Of a stretch of DNA of 64,000 nt, positions 51,872 to 60,430 are shown piece by piece. Source of the DNA: Ignavibacteria bacterium (lineage in GTDB: Bacteria; Bacteroidota; Ignavibacteria; OLB7); the NCBI GenBank assembly GCA_020635205.1, contig JACKAE010000001.1:558001-622000 (forward strand). The letters are read 5' to 3'. Every line of letters starts with the position of its first letter. Positions within the stretch are counted from its first letter, which is position 1. The notes below the pieces were generated by a model. It was not told where the DNA came from. It did not search any database and was given only the letters and a program-made list of their open reading frames with translations. The translations under genes were made by a program, and so were the position numbers.

Positions 51872-52903
51872 CTACCGAACTACCTGCATGACTTTTGAGT
51901 AGACAGTCTCCCCACCATCGGTTGCGAGGGTAAGGTGATAGAGGTAGGAACCGGGCGCAAACGTTGAAACGTCGATCTCATGTGTGTGGCTTCCCGACTG
52001 GAATGCGCCAAGTTCTACAGTCTCGACTAACCCACCATCTGCCGAGTAAATTCGCAACGTTGCCTCACTGCTGGGTTGGGAGAGCGTAAACGGAATAGTT
52101 GTCTTAGCAGATGCAGGGTTTGGATAGTTCTGCTGGAGCACTCCCCCCTTCGGTAGAAGTCCGGCAACAGCCCCCAAATCGGCACTCGAGGTTTGGCTTG
52201 AAATAAAGGGGAGAATATCTCCCAGATCGCCACCATTGTAGAGCATAATCAACGGCTCGACAGCAAGCGTATAGACCTGAACAAACCCTTTGTTCTCTTT
52301 GTTGATCGTCTTACGGATTCCTCGCAAGCCATCGGCAACTTCGTTACGGTGAGCTAAGAGTTCCTGTCCCTTTTCATCACCTTGGAGTTCAGCTTGGTGA
52401 AGCTGAGCAAACTCATCCATAAAGCTGGCCATTCTATCGGTGAATCCTCCAACGTCTTCAATCACGTTGTCGCTCATATTATCGAGACCTGAACGATAAG
52501 CAGTGGAAAGGCTCATCGTGTTGGTCCAGATTTCCATAATCTCCATAAATCCATCTTCTTTGTCACTATCGAAGCTAAAGTCCATCTCTTCACCATCTTC
52601 ATCAACACTCACTTTCTGTGTCATCTGCTGCGAAAGTTTATCCATTAAGATGCTCCAGCGGACGCGCATAGCATTCAGTTGCTGTAAATCATTCGGGCTA
52701 AGCATCTGATCAATTGAGCGTTTGTACTCGTTTAGCTTTGGATTCCAGTAGTCCTGTAGCTGACTGCCGGCAGCGTCGATAAACTGCCGTTGAATTGGTG
52801 TTGCATCTTCTGGAAGCCATTCGCTCTGCCCATAGAGGGTTGACCAAGCTACTAACCCAAGAAAAGCGGGAAGCAAAAAAGAAAGCACTCGTTGTCTCAT
52901 CAT
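51872..52903 (-). CDS. Secreted helical protein with T9SS sorting domain
   Basis: 343 aa: signal peptide (1-26, LYGQ), a mostly helical acidic domain (about 30-215) rich in Met/Gln/Asp with a Spy/CpxP-like feel (MRVRWSILMDKLSQQMTQ), and a C-terminal type A T9SS sorting domain (about 255-343; LQQNYPNPASAKTTIPF to PGSYLYHLTL). No catalytic motif is seen. It may be a periplasmic-to-surface adaptor or stress protein; this is not firm. Alone on its transcript, with a terminator behind it. Confidence 0.8.
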   Translation of the reverse strand: MMRQRVLSFLLPAFLGLVAWSTLYGQSEWLPEDATPIQRQFIDAAGSQLQDYWNPKLNEYKRSIDQMLSPNDLQQLNAMRVRWSILMDKLSQQMTQKVSVDEDGEEMDFSFDSDKEDGFMEIMEIWTNTMSLSTAYRSGLDNMSDNVIEDVGGFTDRMASFMDEFAQLHQAELQGDEKGQELLAHRNEVADGLRGIRKTINKENKGFVQVYTLAVEPLIMLYNGGDLGDILPFISSQTSSADLGAVAGLLPKGGVLQQNYPNPASAKTTIPFTLSQPSSEATLRIYSADGGLVETVELGAFQSGSHTHEIDVSTFAPGSYLYHLTLATDGGETVYSKVMQVVR

Positions 52904-53083
52904 CGTATCTCCTCTGTTATATCTGCTTGAATGAAAACCTTGATTTCAATTGAAACTGATTATTGGTGACTCGCAACATGAGACATTGGCTCCTGCAAGT
53001 CAAGAACTTTTCTCAAACGACGGTCTGTTAACGACGGAAGTGAACGTCGGTTGCAACAAGAAAGAGCAAAATTTCGACAAGAC

Positions 53084-53503
53084 TCAAAAATGATCCGACA
53101 TAATTTCTTCCGCATCCCTTAAGAGAACTTTATCGTTGTCGAAACTCAGGATTCCAAAAACTTCGCCAAGTGAAACCCACTGCACGTCGGCAACTTCGTG
53201 GGCGTGCGTCTGATGCCCGATCCCTTGGTATTCCATTAGAAACCAGTGAACTGTTTTATCTATCTCCTGACCTTTCGAGTTAGTAAACTGATAGTGAGTC
53301 GGTGGCAAATTTGCGACGATAACTGCCAGCACACCTGTCTCCTCTTCTACTTCTCTCAAAGCTGTCTGCTCAAGCGATTCTCCTTGCTCAACATGTCCCT
53401 TAGGAAACCCCCACCCTTTATGGTGATGTTGTACAAGTATCGCTTGCTTGACGTTATTGATAGAACGGATAACTATCCCACCGGCTGCAACTTTACGTTT
53501 CAC
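53084..53503 (-). CDS. Nudix hydrolase (NTP/Ap4A-type)
   Basis: A 139-aa Nudix enzyme with a complete Nudix box GFPKGHVEQGESLEQTALREVEEETG (read in parts: GHVEQGE and REVEEETG, residues about 33-58) giving the Mg2+ site. It hydrolyses nucleoside diphosphate linkages; the HHHKGWGFPKG pattern resembles diadenosine polyphosphate or 8-oxo-dGTP hydrolases, but the exact substrate is open. Start ATG at 53503. The gene opposes the orphan HTH gene; the 170-bp gap between them must hold both promoters. Confidence 0.92.
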   Translation of the reverse strand: MKRKVAAGGIVIRSINNVKQAILVQHHHKGWGFPKGHVEQGESLEQTALREVEEETGVLAVIVANLPPTHYQFTNSKGQEIDKTVHWFLMEYQGIGHQTHAHEVADVQWVSLGEVFGILSFDNDKVLLRDAEEIMSDHF

Positions 53504-53673
53504 ACTTTACTACTGTTTATTTAAATCAATTCGCTAATTTCGTCCCACTTAGATTTCTTTACCGCACGAAGGCAACCCTGATTTCGGATAATCCAAGCCT
53601 CACACTCATTCCTGATTATGCAAGATAAACTCCCAGAATAGAGCTTATACAATCTAACGAAAATGGAGGAAGG

Positions 53674-54036
53674 ATGGCGAAAGCAAAGAGAACACGCCGC
53701 ACGTTTACGCTTGAAGAGAAGCAGAGCATTCTGGCTGAAGTTGCAGCGGGAAACAAACTAGTTGATATCGCAGCTAAGTACAAGATGCAGCCGGCACAGT
53801 TAAGCCAGTGGAAGTCAAAGTATGGTAGCGGAGCAGGTACAAAGAAGAGTGGGAAGAGATCGACACGTAAAGCTACAGCAAGCGCGGCGAAGGAATCAAA
53901 AGCTTCGGCACCGAAAGCAGCGGCCTCACGTTCTACTTCCACTGCATCGAGTGGATACGTTGCCGAGTTAGAGCGAATGGTTGGTCAGTTGACGATTGAG
54001 AACCTTAAACTTCGCGGAAAACTTGGTGAGCTGTAA
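53674..54036 (+). CDS. Orphan IS3-OrfA-like HTH protein with histone-H1-like tail
   Basis: A 120-aa protein with GGAGGAAGG just before the ATG. An N-terminal HTH_Tnp_1 domain (residues 9-50; RRTFTLEEK, AAKYKMQPAQLSQWKSKY) is typical of IS3/IS150 transposase OrfA, followed by an Ala/Lys/Ser-rich linker (53-95) and a short leucine-zipper-like coiled coil (VAELERMVGQLTIENLKLRGKL). No OrfB, no inverted repeats and no direct repeats are seen, and a tight terminator lies 48 bp downstream. I infer a domesticated DNA-binding protein rather than an active IS. Its target is unknown. Confidence 0.8.
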   Translation: MAKAKRTRRTFTLEEKQSILAEVAAGNKLVDIAAKYKMQPAQLSQWKSKYGSGAGTKKSGKRSTRKATASAAKESKASAPKAAASRSTSTASSGYVAELERMVGQLTIENLKLRGKLGEL

Positions 54037-54084
54037 GCCCCCTACATTGAAGAAGTAAAACATCAGAGATGTTTGCGTAGATTG

Positions 54085-54108
54085 AACGCCGGGAATTTTC
54101 CCGGCGTT
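54085..54108 (+). terminator. Rho-independent terminator of the orphan HTH gene
   Basis: Perfect stem AACGCCGGGA/TCCCGGCGTT with 4-nt loop, tail TTTGTCTTATC, 48 bp after the stop. Confidence 0.88.
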
Positions 54109-54236
54109 TGTCTTATCGAGCAATTTGTTCTTTCGCGTAGTGAGGAAAAAACTTCTCTCCATAATTTTCTGTTCCCTCTTGCTGCACGATAAACACGCAC
54201 TTGAAGTAATCTTAACAGAGTAATTTCTGCACCACA

Positions 54237-57200
54237 ATGAAGAAGAATACCGGCTACGTCAACTTCTCAGTCTCTATACTTTCCCTGATTCTACTCTGCA
54301 CAATTGTGGTAAGCGGACGGAACAGACCTGATAGAGAACCAGTTTCAACATCTACGCCCCACTATCTTGAGGGAACGATCATTATCAAACTGCGGAGTGG
54401 GTTCCCAAATAGTAGAAGCTCTATCTATTTCGGCATTCCCGAGCTTGATCGTGAGCTGAGAACATTCGGTCTTACCGCCCGTCGCTCTCTCTTCCCGATG
54501 GCTCCCTATACAGGGGGTGGAAGTTTTACAACCTCAGCTCTGTTAGACGAAGGATTCGACCGAATCTACGTTCTCTCGATAGCTGAAGGAGTTGACATCT
54601 ACGGGGCAATTTCCCACTTGATGGAGACGGGGGCTTTAGAGTATGCGGAACCATACTTCACGTTCGACCTTCACTACACACCAAACGATCCCCGTTTCAA
54701 CGAACAATATGCTCTGAACTTAATTAACGTTCGCGAGGCTTGGGATATAACGCAGGGAGACTCGACAATGGCCATTGCAGTCTGCGATGCTGGAGTTGAG
54801 TGGACGCACGTTGATTTGGCTGATAACATTTGGACAAATCCGGGCGAATCGGGAGTAGACGGAAGTGGGAAGGACAAACGTACAAATGGTTTGGATGACG
54901 ATAAGAACGGATTTGTCGACGACTGGCACGGATGGGACATGGTAGGAAATCCCTTGACAACAAATGCGTTGCAGTCGCGGCAATGGTTGCCGGACAACAA
55001 CCCAGCACCACGGCGAGTGAGCGTCTCTGGATACCAAGGCTATCACGGCACGTGGGTTGCTGGCTGCGCATCTTCACGGACGGATAATAGCGTTGGTATC
55101 GCTGGCTCAGGATTTCGCACAAAGATTCTTCCCGTAAAATGCTCAGCCGACTCGTTGGCAACCGGCTCCGTAATTGCTGGATACGATGGAATCCGCTACG
55201 CTGCCGATATGGGAGCAAAAGTTATCAACTGTAGTTTCGGGGGAACAATCAACCCCGACTTTACACAGAGCATACAGGCAACTATCGACTACGCATTTAG
55301 CAAAGGCTCGTTAGTTGTTGCCTCAAGTGGGAATGAAGGAACGTTCAACGATCGGACGCCGATCTTTCCGGCTCACCTAAATCACACCCTCTCGGTTGGA
55401 GCAACAAACTCGAGTGACGCTCCGGTCGGCTTTTCTGGCTACGGCGTCACTGTTGATATATGGGCTCCGGGAGTTGGAGTGCTAACAACGGAACTGGGAA
55501 ACAACTACACCAGCAGCAGCGTTTCGGGAACTTCTTTCTCCTCCCCTATCGTTGCGGGTGTTGCGGCATTAGTCTTTGCCGAACATCCAGACTGGAACCC
55601 CGATCAGGTTGCGATGCAGATTCGCGTTACGGGGGATGTATTAGCGAACGGAGGACCACACCGCTACCGCCGCGTAAATGCAGGACGCGCCCTGCGCATT
55701 AACCAAGATATTGCCTCAAGTGATTCTGATAATCTGCCGGGGGTTGGCTTAGTGTCGTGGAAGTTACGTGGGGAGGTAGGTGACACCCTTCACGGTCCAG
55801 ATGACCGAGTGACTGCAGAGTTGACACTTCAGAACTATCTATCGCCAACAAAAAATCTGAGGATAGAGGCTTACCCAAATGGTGAACTAACAACGGATCC
55901 GATTGAGCTGGGGGAGATTGCCACAATGGGAACACGCCAAATCTCGGTCGACGTAAAGCTCGATCCCAACAGTGATGTTCTCTACTCAGAGGGGCGGCTG
56001 CAACTAATTCTGAAGCTGACCGATGGCTCCTACGAAGACTTCGTGACAATCTTCGTTCCGGTTGACCTTCCCGGCTGGAAACAGCAGCTTGATCCGTTAA
56101 CATTGAATCCGGGAGTGCAGTATGCTGGAGCAAGCATTGCTACGGTAACACCGCGCTTAGCTTGGGCAATCTCCAACGTTCCGTTAAGTCAGACAGTACA
56201 AGTCCCCACCTACTCGCGGAATGTGTCCGGTAATCAATGGTCAGGACTCCAGCAGGTTTCCGTAAATGGGAACCAATTGCAGACTCCACTCTACACAATC
56301 ACAGCCCTCGACGCACAGCGAGCCTGGACAGCAGGCACGGGAGCAAGTGGAAGTGCGAACATCTACCAGACAACGAACGGTGGCACAAGCTGGAACAGCC
56401 AAAGCGTTTCGAGTATTACCTCGTTCGTTAACGCAATTCACTTCTGGAATTTAGATGATGGAATTTTTATCGGCGACCCAGTAAGTGGGAAGTGGGGTAT
56501 CGCAACGTCGAGCGATGGGGGAGCAACCTGGAAACCATTATCACAACCACTGGCGGCCAGCAGTTCCTCCGAGTTCGGATGGAATAACAGCTATGCTGTT
56601 GTGGGAGATAATATCTGGTTCGGCACAAATCAGAGTAAGGTCTGGCGATCAACCGACAGAGGAACTTCTTGGACTTCGCACGCAACTCCGGGAGTAAACT
56701 CTCTCGACATCGCCTTCGCAGATGAGCTTCAAGGTATGGTCCTCTTTAGGAATGCACAGGGAACTGGTCTTAGTGGACTGGCTTCGAGCAACGACGGTGG
56801 AATCACGTGGAAGAATGTTTCGTTCCCTTTCAGCGGAGCCGAGCCGCAAAGCATTGCAGCAGTTCCCGGAACATCGCGCTTCTTTCTCGCTACACAACGA
56901 GGAGTGTTCCAGACCGAAAACTTAGGTGCGAGTTGGAAGCAAATGGCGATGCCAGTGATGGAATTTGACGGCATCATTATTAGGGCAGTAGTTGACACAG
57001 GAACAAAGGAAATCGGCGCGTACGGAACAAACCTCTACTCACAACTGATGACCTACCGTGAACTAATCGTATCAGACACCAGTGATACTTCCTCCAGTGT
57101 GGCGTCGGGAAATCGACTGAATGTAAACCGCCTACTCAACATTAGCACGGCTTCACTCTCGGCAAGTGGGCAAGCCCTGATAGTTTATTCTCTCTCAGCG

Positions 57201-57389
57201 AGAACAACCCCACATCTAACGATCTACGATAGCCGCGGAGCTGCATTGAAGAGCGTAGAAGTGGAAGAGCTGGAGAAGGGGGAACACCGGACAGAAATTC
57301 CGTTAGAAAAAATTCCTTCCGGCCTTTACTTCGTGGTGGTTGAAGCAGAAGGTGAGCACGCCGTTCGCCAAGTGATGGTAGTTCAATAA
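54237..57389 (+). CDS. Secreted S8 subtilisin-like peptidase with Asp-box propeller and T9SS sorting domain
   Basis: 1050 aa: signal peptide 1-28; inhibitor-like prodomain (about 45-140); S8 catalytic domain (about 155-490) with Asp184 (VCDAGVEW), His270 (GYHGTWVAG) and Ser433 (SGTSFSSP) plus the oxyanion Asn in SSGNEG; a DDDKNGFVDD calcium-site-like loop; an Ig-like module; a sialidase/BNR propeller part (about 680-950) with five Asp boxes such as TTNGGTSW, SSDGGATW, SNDGGITW; a T9SS sorting domain. Likely an extracellular protease attached to the cell surface. Start ATG 54237. Monocistronic. The pairing of S8 protease with a BNR propeller is unusual but seen in Bacteroidota. Confidence 0.92.
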   Translation: MKKNTGYVNFSVSILSLILLCTIVVSGRNRPDREPVSTSTPHYLEGTIIIKLRSGFPNSRSSIYFGIPELDRELRTFGLTARRSLFPMAPYTGGGSFTTSALLDEGFDRIYVLSIAEGVDIYGAISHLMETGALEYAEPYFTFDLHYTPNDPRFNEQYALNLINVREAWDITQGDSTMAIAVCDAGVEWTHVDLADNIWTNPGESGVDGSGKDKRTNGLDDDKNGFVDDWHGWDMVGNPLTTNALQSRQWLPDNNPAPRRVSVSGYQGYHGTWVAGCASSRTDNSVGIAGSGFRTKILPVKCSADSLATGSVIAGYDGIRYAADMGAKVINCSFGGTINPDFTQSIQATIDYAFSKGSLVVASSGNEGTFNDRTPIFPAHLNHTLSVGATNSSDAPVGFSGYGVTVDIWAPGVGVLTTELGNNYTSSSVSGTSFSSPIVAGVAALVFAEHPDWNPDQVAMQIRVTGDVLANGGPHRYRRVNAGRALRINQDIASSDSDNLPGVGLVSWKLRGEVGDTLHGPDDRVTAELTLQNYLSPTKNLRIEAYPNGELTTDPIELGEIATMGTRQISVDVKLDPNSDVLYSEGRLQLILKLTDGSYEDFVTIFVPVDLPGWKQQLDPLTLNPGVQYAGASIATVTPRLAWAISNVPLSQTVQVPTYSRNVSGNQWSGLQQVSVNGNQLQTPLYTITALDAQRAWTAGTGASGSANIYQTTNGGTSWNSQSVSSITSFVNAIHFWNLDDGIFIGDPVSGKWGIATSSDGGATWKPLSQPLAASSSSEFGWNNSYAVVGDNIWFGTNQSKVWRSTDRGTSWTSHATPGVNSLDIAFADELQGMVLFRNAQGTGLSGLASSNDGGITWKNVSFPFSGAEPQSIAAVPGTSRFFLATQRGVFQTENLGASWKQMAMPVMEFDGIIIRAVVDTGTKEIGAYGTNLYSQLMTYRELIVSDTSDTSSSVASGNRLNVNRLLNISTASLSASGQALIVYSLSARTTPHLTIYDSRGAALKSVEVEELEKGEHRTEIPLEKIPSGLYFVVVEAEGEHAVRQVMVVQ

Positions 57390-57441
57390 TCTGTGAAGAT
57401 GCTCGGCTTGATAAGTCTACTGAGAGAATAATTTGCAGAAG

Positions 57442-57511
57442 CTGTTTTGGAATCGAACGGTAATACGGAAGTGTTAGTGCAGCACCGAGGCTACCGTTCA
57501 CTCCAGAACAG
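57442..57511. repeat. Long imperfect hairpin between convergent genes
   Basis: Arms of about 20 nt (57442-57462 with 57492-57511; core CGAACGGTA/TACCGTTC and CTGTT.TGGA) around a 29-nt loop. May end both converging transcripts, though no T tract follows. Confidence 0.5.
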
Positions 57512-57523
57512 TTTCACAACACT

Positions 57524-57823
57524 TCAGGCAGGACGAAGGAATTCTTCGTCGACGTAACACCACCCCCACTCTTCGCCCGGTTCAAATGACTTCATGATAG
57601 GATGTCCTGTCTCGTGAAAGTGTTTTGTTGCATGCTTGTTGATTGAAGAATCACAGCAGCCCACATGTCCACAGACCATACATATCCGAAGGTGAACCCA
57701 CGGGTCACCACTCTTCAGACACTCCTCACCCCCTTCAGCACTCGGAGTAACGGTCGTTATGTGATCCAGATGATTGCAGGTCGATTCAGTGGCACTGGTA
57801 TGGAATTCTACGAGCTTCGACAT
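57524..57823 (-). CDS. UBP-type zinc-finger domain protein
   Basis: A 99-aa protein formed almost entirely of a ZnF_UBP domain: CNHLD...EECLKSGDPWVHLRICMVCGHVGCCDSS...HATKHFHETGHPIM (read in parts: the CxH, CxxC and CGHVGC pairs and HATKHFxxTGH). This domain in eukaryotes binds free ubiquitin C-termini; bacterial versions are common and stand alone, with unknown ligand. Upstream is a 140-bp nested palindrome that contains a family-1 repeat. Single gene. Confidence 0.9.
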   Translation of the reverse strand: MSKLVEFHTSATESTCNHLDHITTVTPSAEGGEECLKSGDPWVHLRICMVCGHVGCCDSSINKHATKHFHETGHPIMKSFEPGEEWGWCYVDEEFLRPA

Positions 57824-57849
57824 AAGATATCCTCTTGAACTTTCTTGCA

Positions 57850-57989
57850 GTTATTTATAGAGCCAGCAACTGAAGTATGCTATAGGAATGATAGCCCCTT
57901 GGTGCTTCTTGGTGTATTTGGTGGTGCTTCTCTCTTCCCCTTGAAACAGTACAACGGCTATCATATCAGAATTACCGGCTCTATATAAC
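57850..57989. repeat. Nested ~140-bp palindrome (second copy of the intergenic structured type)
   Basis: Outer arms GTTATTTATAGAGCC / GGCTCTATATAAC (57850-57864 with 57977-57989, a 2-nt bulge) and inner arms GATAGCC/GGCTATC (57890-57896 with 57956-57962). A family-1 repeat (57897-57932) sits in the loop. Shares the TATAGAGC word and an adjacent similar stretch with the palindrome at 4094-4237. Confidence 0.5.
57897..57932. repeat. Short-period degenerate repeat, family 1 (copy D)
   Basis: On the minus strand GAAGCACCACCAAATACACC then AAGAAGCACCAAGG; lies in the spacer upstream of the UBP zinc-finger gene. Confidence 0.5.
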
Positions 57990-58108
57990 TGACTTGGTTT
58001 GATATTCTTTTCTGTCATCAACTTTGAGAACTCACTTTCAATTCCTTTCGGAGAAATAAGAAAATATATGAAAGGAGTCTAATCGATCCTCTGGCCGAGA
58101 CTACGCAA

Positions 58109-59131
58109 TCACGGATGTTCTCCCCACACTCTTCGCCAAAATCGATTCCACGTCTCAGAGTCTACATCAAAGCTCATCTCCAGTGGACGAAAGTCTGTGT
58201 ATCGATCGGAGAGGGTATCCCGCAAGAGGAGAAAACTAAAGATGAACCTGCTATCCTCTTCAATGAATGCGTCACGACGCCCAACGTGCATGTCGTGAAA
58301 GAGCGTAGAGTCTCCTGAAACTTCAATCGTGTAATATCCTTGAGAGAACCAGAGAAGCTTTTGAATCGCCGGCTCGTTCATACTCTCAGCAATTACCTCA
58401 CTTCTCTTCTCAAACGTTTTAAAGCGGACAGGTTGACCGCCGTCGAAAACCGAGTAGAGGGCAACCCACACCCTACTCTCGTTTGCCGCAAGCCCAGTCC
58501 AGAGAAGGTTGTTTAGAACTGTAGGGGTTGTCATGAATTGATTGTACGCAATTCCTTGCTCCTGCAATTCACCTCTGAAGACTGAATCGACGTAGAGCTT
58601 GTTCCCCATAGTTAACAGGAGATAGGCGGAGCTAAGAATCACCCCCCAACGATTCCAAACAGATCGACGTTCCGGCTTGCGGACGATCATTGCAACGATA
58701 ACGCCGAGAAGTAGTGGAACGGTATAGAGAGGATCGATAATTGCGATGGAAGCCCAAGTAACGGGATAGTTAGTAAAAGGCCAGAAAAGCTGCGTGCCGT
58801 AATTCGTTAGTGTGTCGAGTAAGGGGTGAGTGACAATGCAGAGGAATGCGAGCACTCCCCACTCCTTCCATGAGATTTGATACTGGCGGTGGAGCCGAGT
58901 AAGTCCAGCCCCAACCAACGGGGCAACAACGAGTGCAAAGAGAATTGAGTGGGAAGGACCTCGGTGAAAGGAGAGTTGCTCAACCTGACTCATTAACGGA
59001 TTGAAGAAGACATCGAGATCGGGAAGAGTTCCGAGGATAGCTCCCCAGATTGGAGCCTTGTTGCCAACCTTTCTTCCAAGTAAGGTTTCGCCGACTGCAG
59101 CACCAAGTGCCGCTTGAGTGATAGAGTCCAT
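58109..59131 (-). CDS. YdjM-like inner-membrane metal-dependent hydrolase (DUF457)
   Basis: A 340-aa protein with the YdjM/LexA-regulated membrane hydrolase pattern: MDSITQAALGAAVGE at the N-terminus, GTLPDLDVFFNPL, HRGPSHSILFALVVA and HPLLDTLTNYGTQLFWPF with conserved Asp/His residues and several transmembrane helices. The phosphatase/hydrolase activity is only predicted for the family. The S24 repressor earlier in the window is far away and no link can be shown. 3 bp separate it from the first MFS gene, so all three are probably one operon. Confidence 0.85.
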   Translation of the reverse strand: MDSITQAALGAAVGETLLGRKVGNKAPIWGAILGTLPDLDVFFNPLMSQVEQLSFHRGPSHSILFALVVAPLVGAGLTRLHRQYQISWKEWGVLAFLCIVTHPLLDTLTNYGTQLFWPFTNYPVTWASIAIIDPLYTVPLLLGVIVAMIVRKPERRSVWNRWGVILSSAYLLLTMGNKLYVDSVFRGELQEQGIAYNQFMTTPTVLNNLLWTGLAANESRVWVALYSVFDGGQPVRFKTFEKRSEVIAESMNEPAIQKLLWFSQGYYTIEVSGDSTLFHDMHVGRRDAFIEEDSRFIFSFLLLRDTLSDRYTDFRPLEMSFDVDSETWNRFWRRVWGEHP

Positions 59132-59134
59132 AGA

Positions 59135-60403
59135 TCAGAGATGATACGGCAATGTGTGAACCTCGGTCTCTCCTGTCTGTTCGTTTTCGATCTGTTCCTC
59201 ATCCAGCATCCGCAGTTCCACTTTCCGCAAATATCGCCAGACGATGCCAGCCGTTAGAAGAGTACTGACCATGCCGAGCAGAGCATTGCCGGTAAACCCC
59301 CATACGCCCCAGACAAGCGATGCGAGCGCACTTCCCAGGCCATAACCGATCTGAGCAGTCGAGGTCACCAAACTCATGACTGCTCCCCGCTGTTCTCCGG
59401 AGACTAACTGGGTTAAGAGTGCTCCTATGGGAACCATCCGGGGAGCCATACATATCATCATAAGGCAAAACAGTGGATAGATCACCCAGAAGAAAGAGGG
59501 CTGAACCAATATGATAAGGGGTAGCAGCAGAGCGATGCCGATTGCGACACCGATAATCACTCCGGTTCGGCCAATCCGGTCTGAAAGTTTTCCGGCTTGC
59601 GGGCCGGCAATAACTTTTGTCACTCCTCCCACCATGAAGAGAAGCGACACCATAGCCACTGAGAACCCGAAGTGCTCTTCAAGCCATGTTGGGAAAAAGG
59701 TCTCGAAGAGAGAAAAACCCATGAGCATCGTCATATAGGCCAGGGCAGCAGCCCGAACCTCGCGACGACGGAGAAGGGTGGCATAGCTGCCGAGAGCACT
59801 CTGGAAAGAAAGGGATGTCCTCAGCGTCACCTGAGGTTGAGGAAGTTTGAAAAGCATGAACAGGAACGAGAGAGCCGCCAACAATGAAAAGGCAAGGAAA
59901 GGAGTACGGAAGCTGAACCAGTCGGCCAGGAGGTTTCCGAGAGGAATCCCCAGAACCTGCCCGACGGCGATTCCACTCATCACCCACCCACTCGCCCACC
60001 CACGACGGTGAACCGGGAAGTAATCTCCGATATAGGAGACAACCGCACCACTGAGGAAGCCGCCGGCTACGCCGGCAAAGCCACGCATTGTTAGTAGAAG
60101 CGAAAAGTTGTCGGCAACAGCATGTAGTCCCAGAGTAATGGCAAGAAGTCCAGACCCCGCCAGTAGAATGCGACGACGACCGTAACGATCGGAGATCGGC
60201 CCGGCCACAAGAGCGAAGAGACCGACCACAACTGCGTAGATCGTTATCAACAGACCAAGAGTCGACTTGCCAACATGTAGTTCCTCGGCAATGCGGGGAA
60301 TAATCGGAGCAACAATCATAACCTGACTGGAGGCAGCAAAGACAAGCAACCAGAGTGTCAGAATAACAAACCGCGATTCCGCACTTTCTTTTGTAGACTT
60401 CAT
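59135..60403 (-). CDS. MFS transporter (paralogue 1)
   Basis: A 422-aa twelve-helix major facilitator superfamily transporter. Motif A is GPISDRYGRRRILL between TM2 and TM3; the first helix is ILTLWLLVFAASSQVMIVAP. It resembles drug/H+ or sugar-efflux-type carriers (Bcr/CflA-like), but the substrate is unknown. It is 27 bp from a very similar MFS gene upstream, and 3 bp from the YdjM-like gene, so the three genes form an operon with paralogue 2 first. Confidence 0.93.
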   Translation of the reverse strand: MKSTKESAESRFVILTLWLLVFAASSQVMIVAPIIPRIAEELHVGKSTLGLLITIYAVVVGLFALVAGPISDRYGRRRILLAGSGLLAITLGLHAVADNFSLLLTMRGFAGVAGGFLSGAVVSYIGDYFPVHRRGWASGWVMSGIAVGQVLGIPLGNLLADWFSFRTPFLAFSLLAALSFLFMLFKLPQPQVTLRTSLSFQSALGSYATLLRRREVRAAALAYMTMLMGFSLFETFFPTWLEEHFGFSVAMVSLLFMVGGVTKVIAGPQAGKLSDRIGRTGVIIGVAIGIALLLPLIILVQPSFFWVIYPLFCLMMICMAPRMVPIGALLTQLVSGEQRGAVMSLVTSTAQIGYGLGSALASLVWGVWGFTGNALLGMVSTLLTAGIVWRYLRKVELRMLDEEQIENEQTGETEVHTLPYHL

Positions 60404-60430
60404 TCTACCAAGCCAACAGCTTCTTTATGG

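Noticed and set aside
53674..54036. Complete IS3 insertion sequence
   Set aside because: No OrfB, no terminal inverted repeats and no target duplication; terminator and SD fit a normal single gene.
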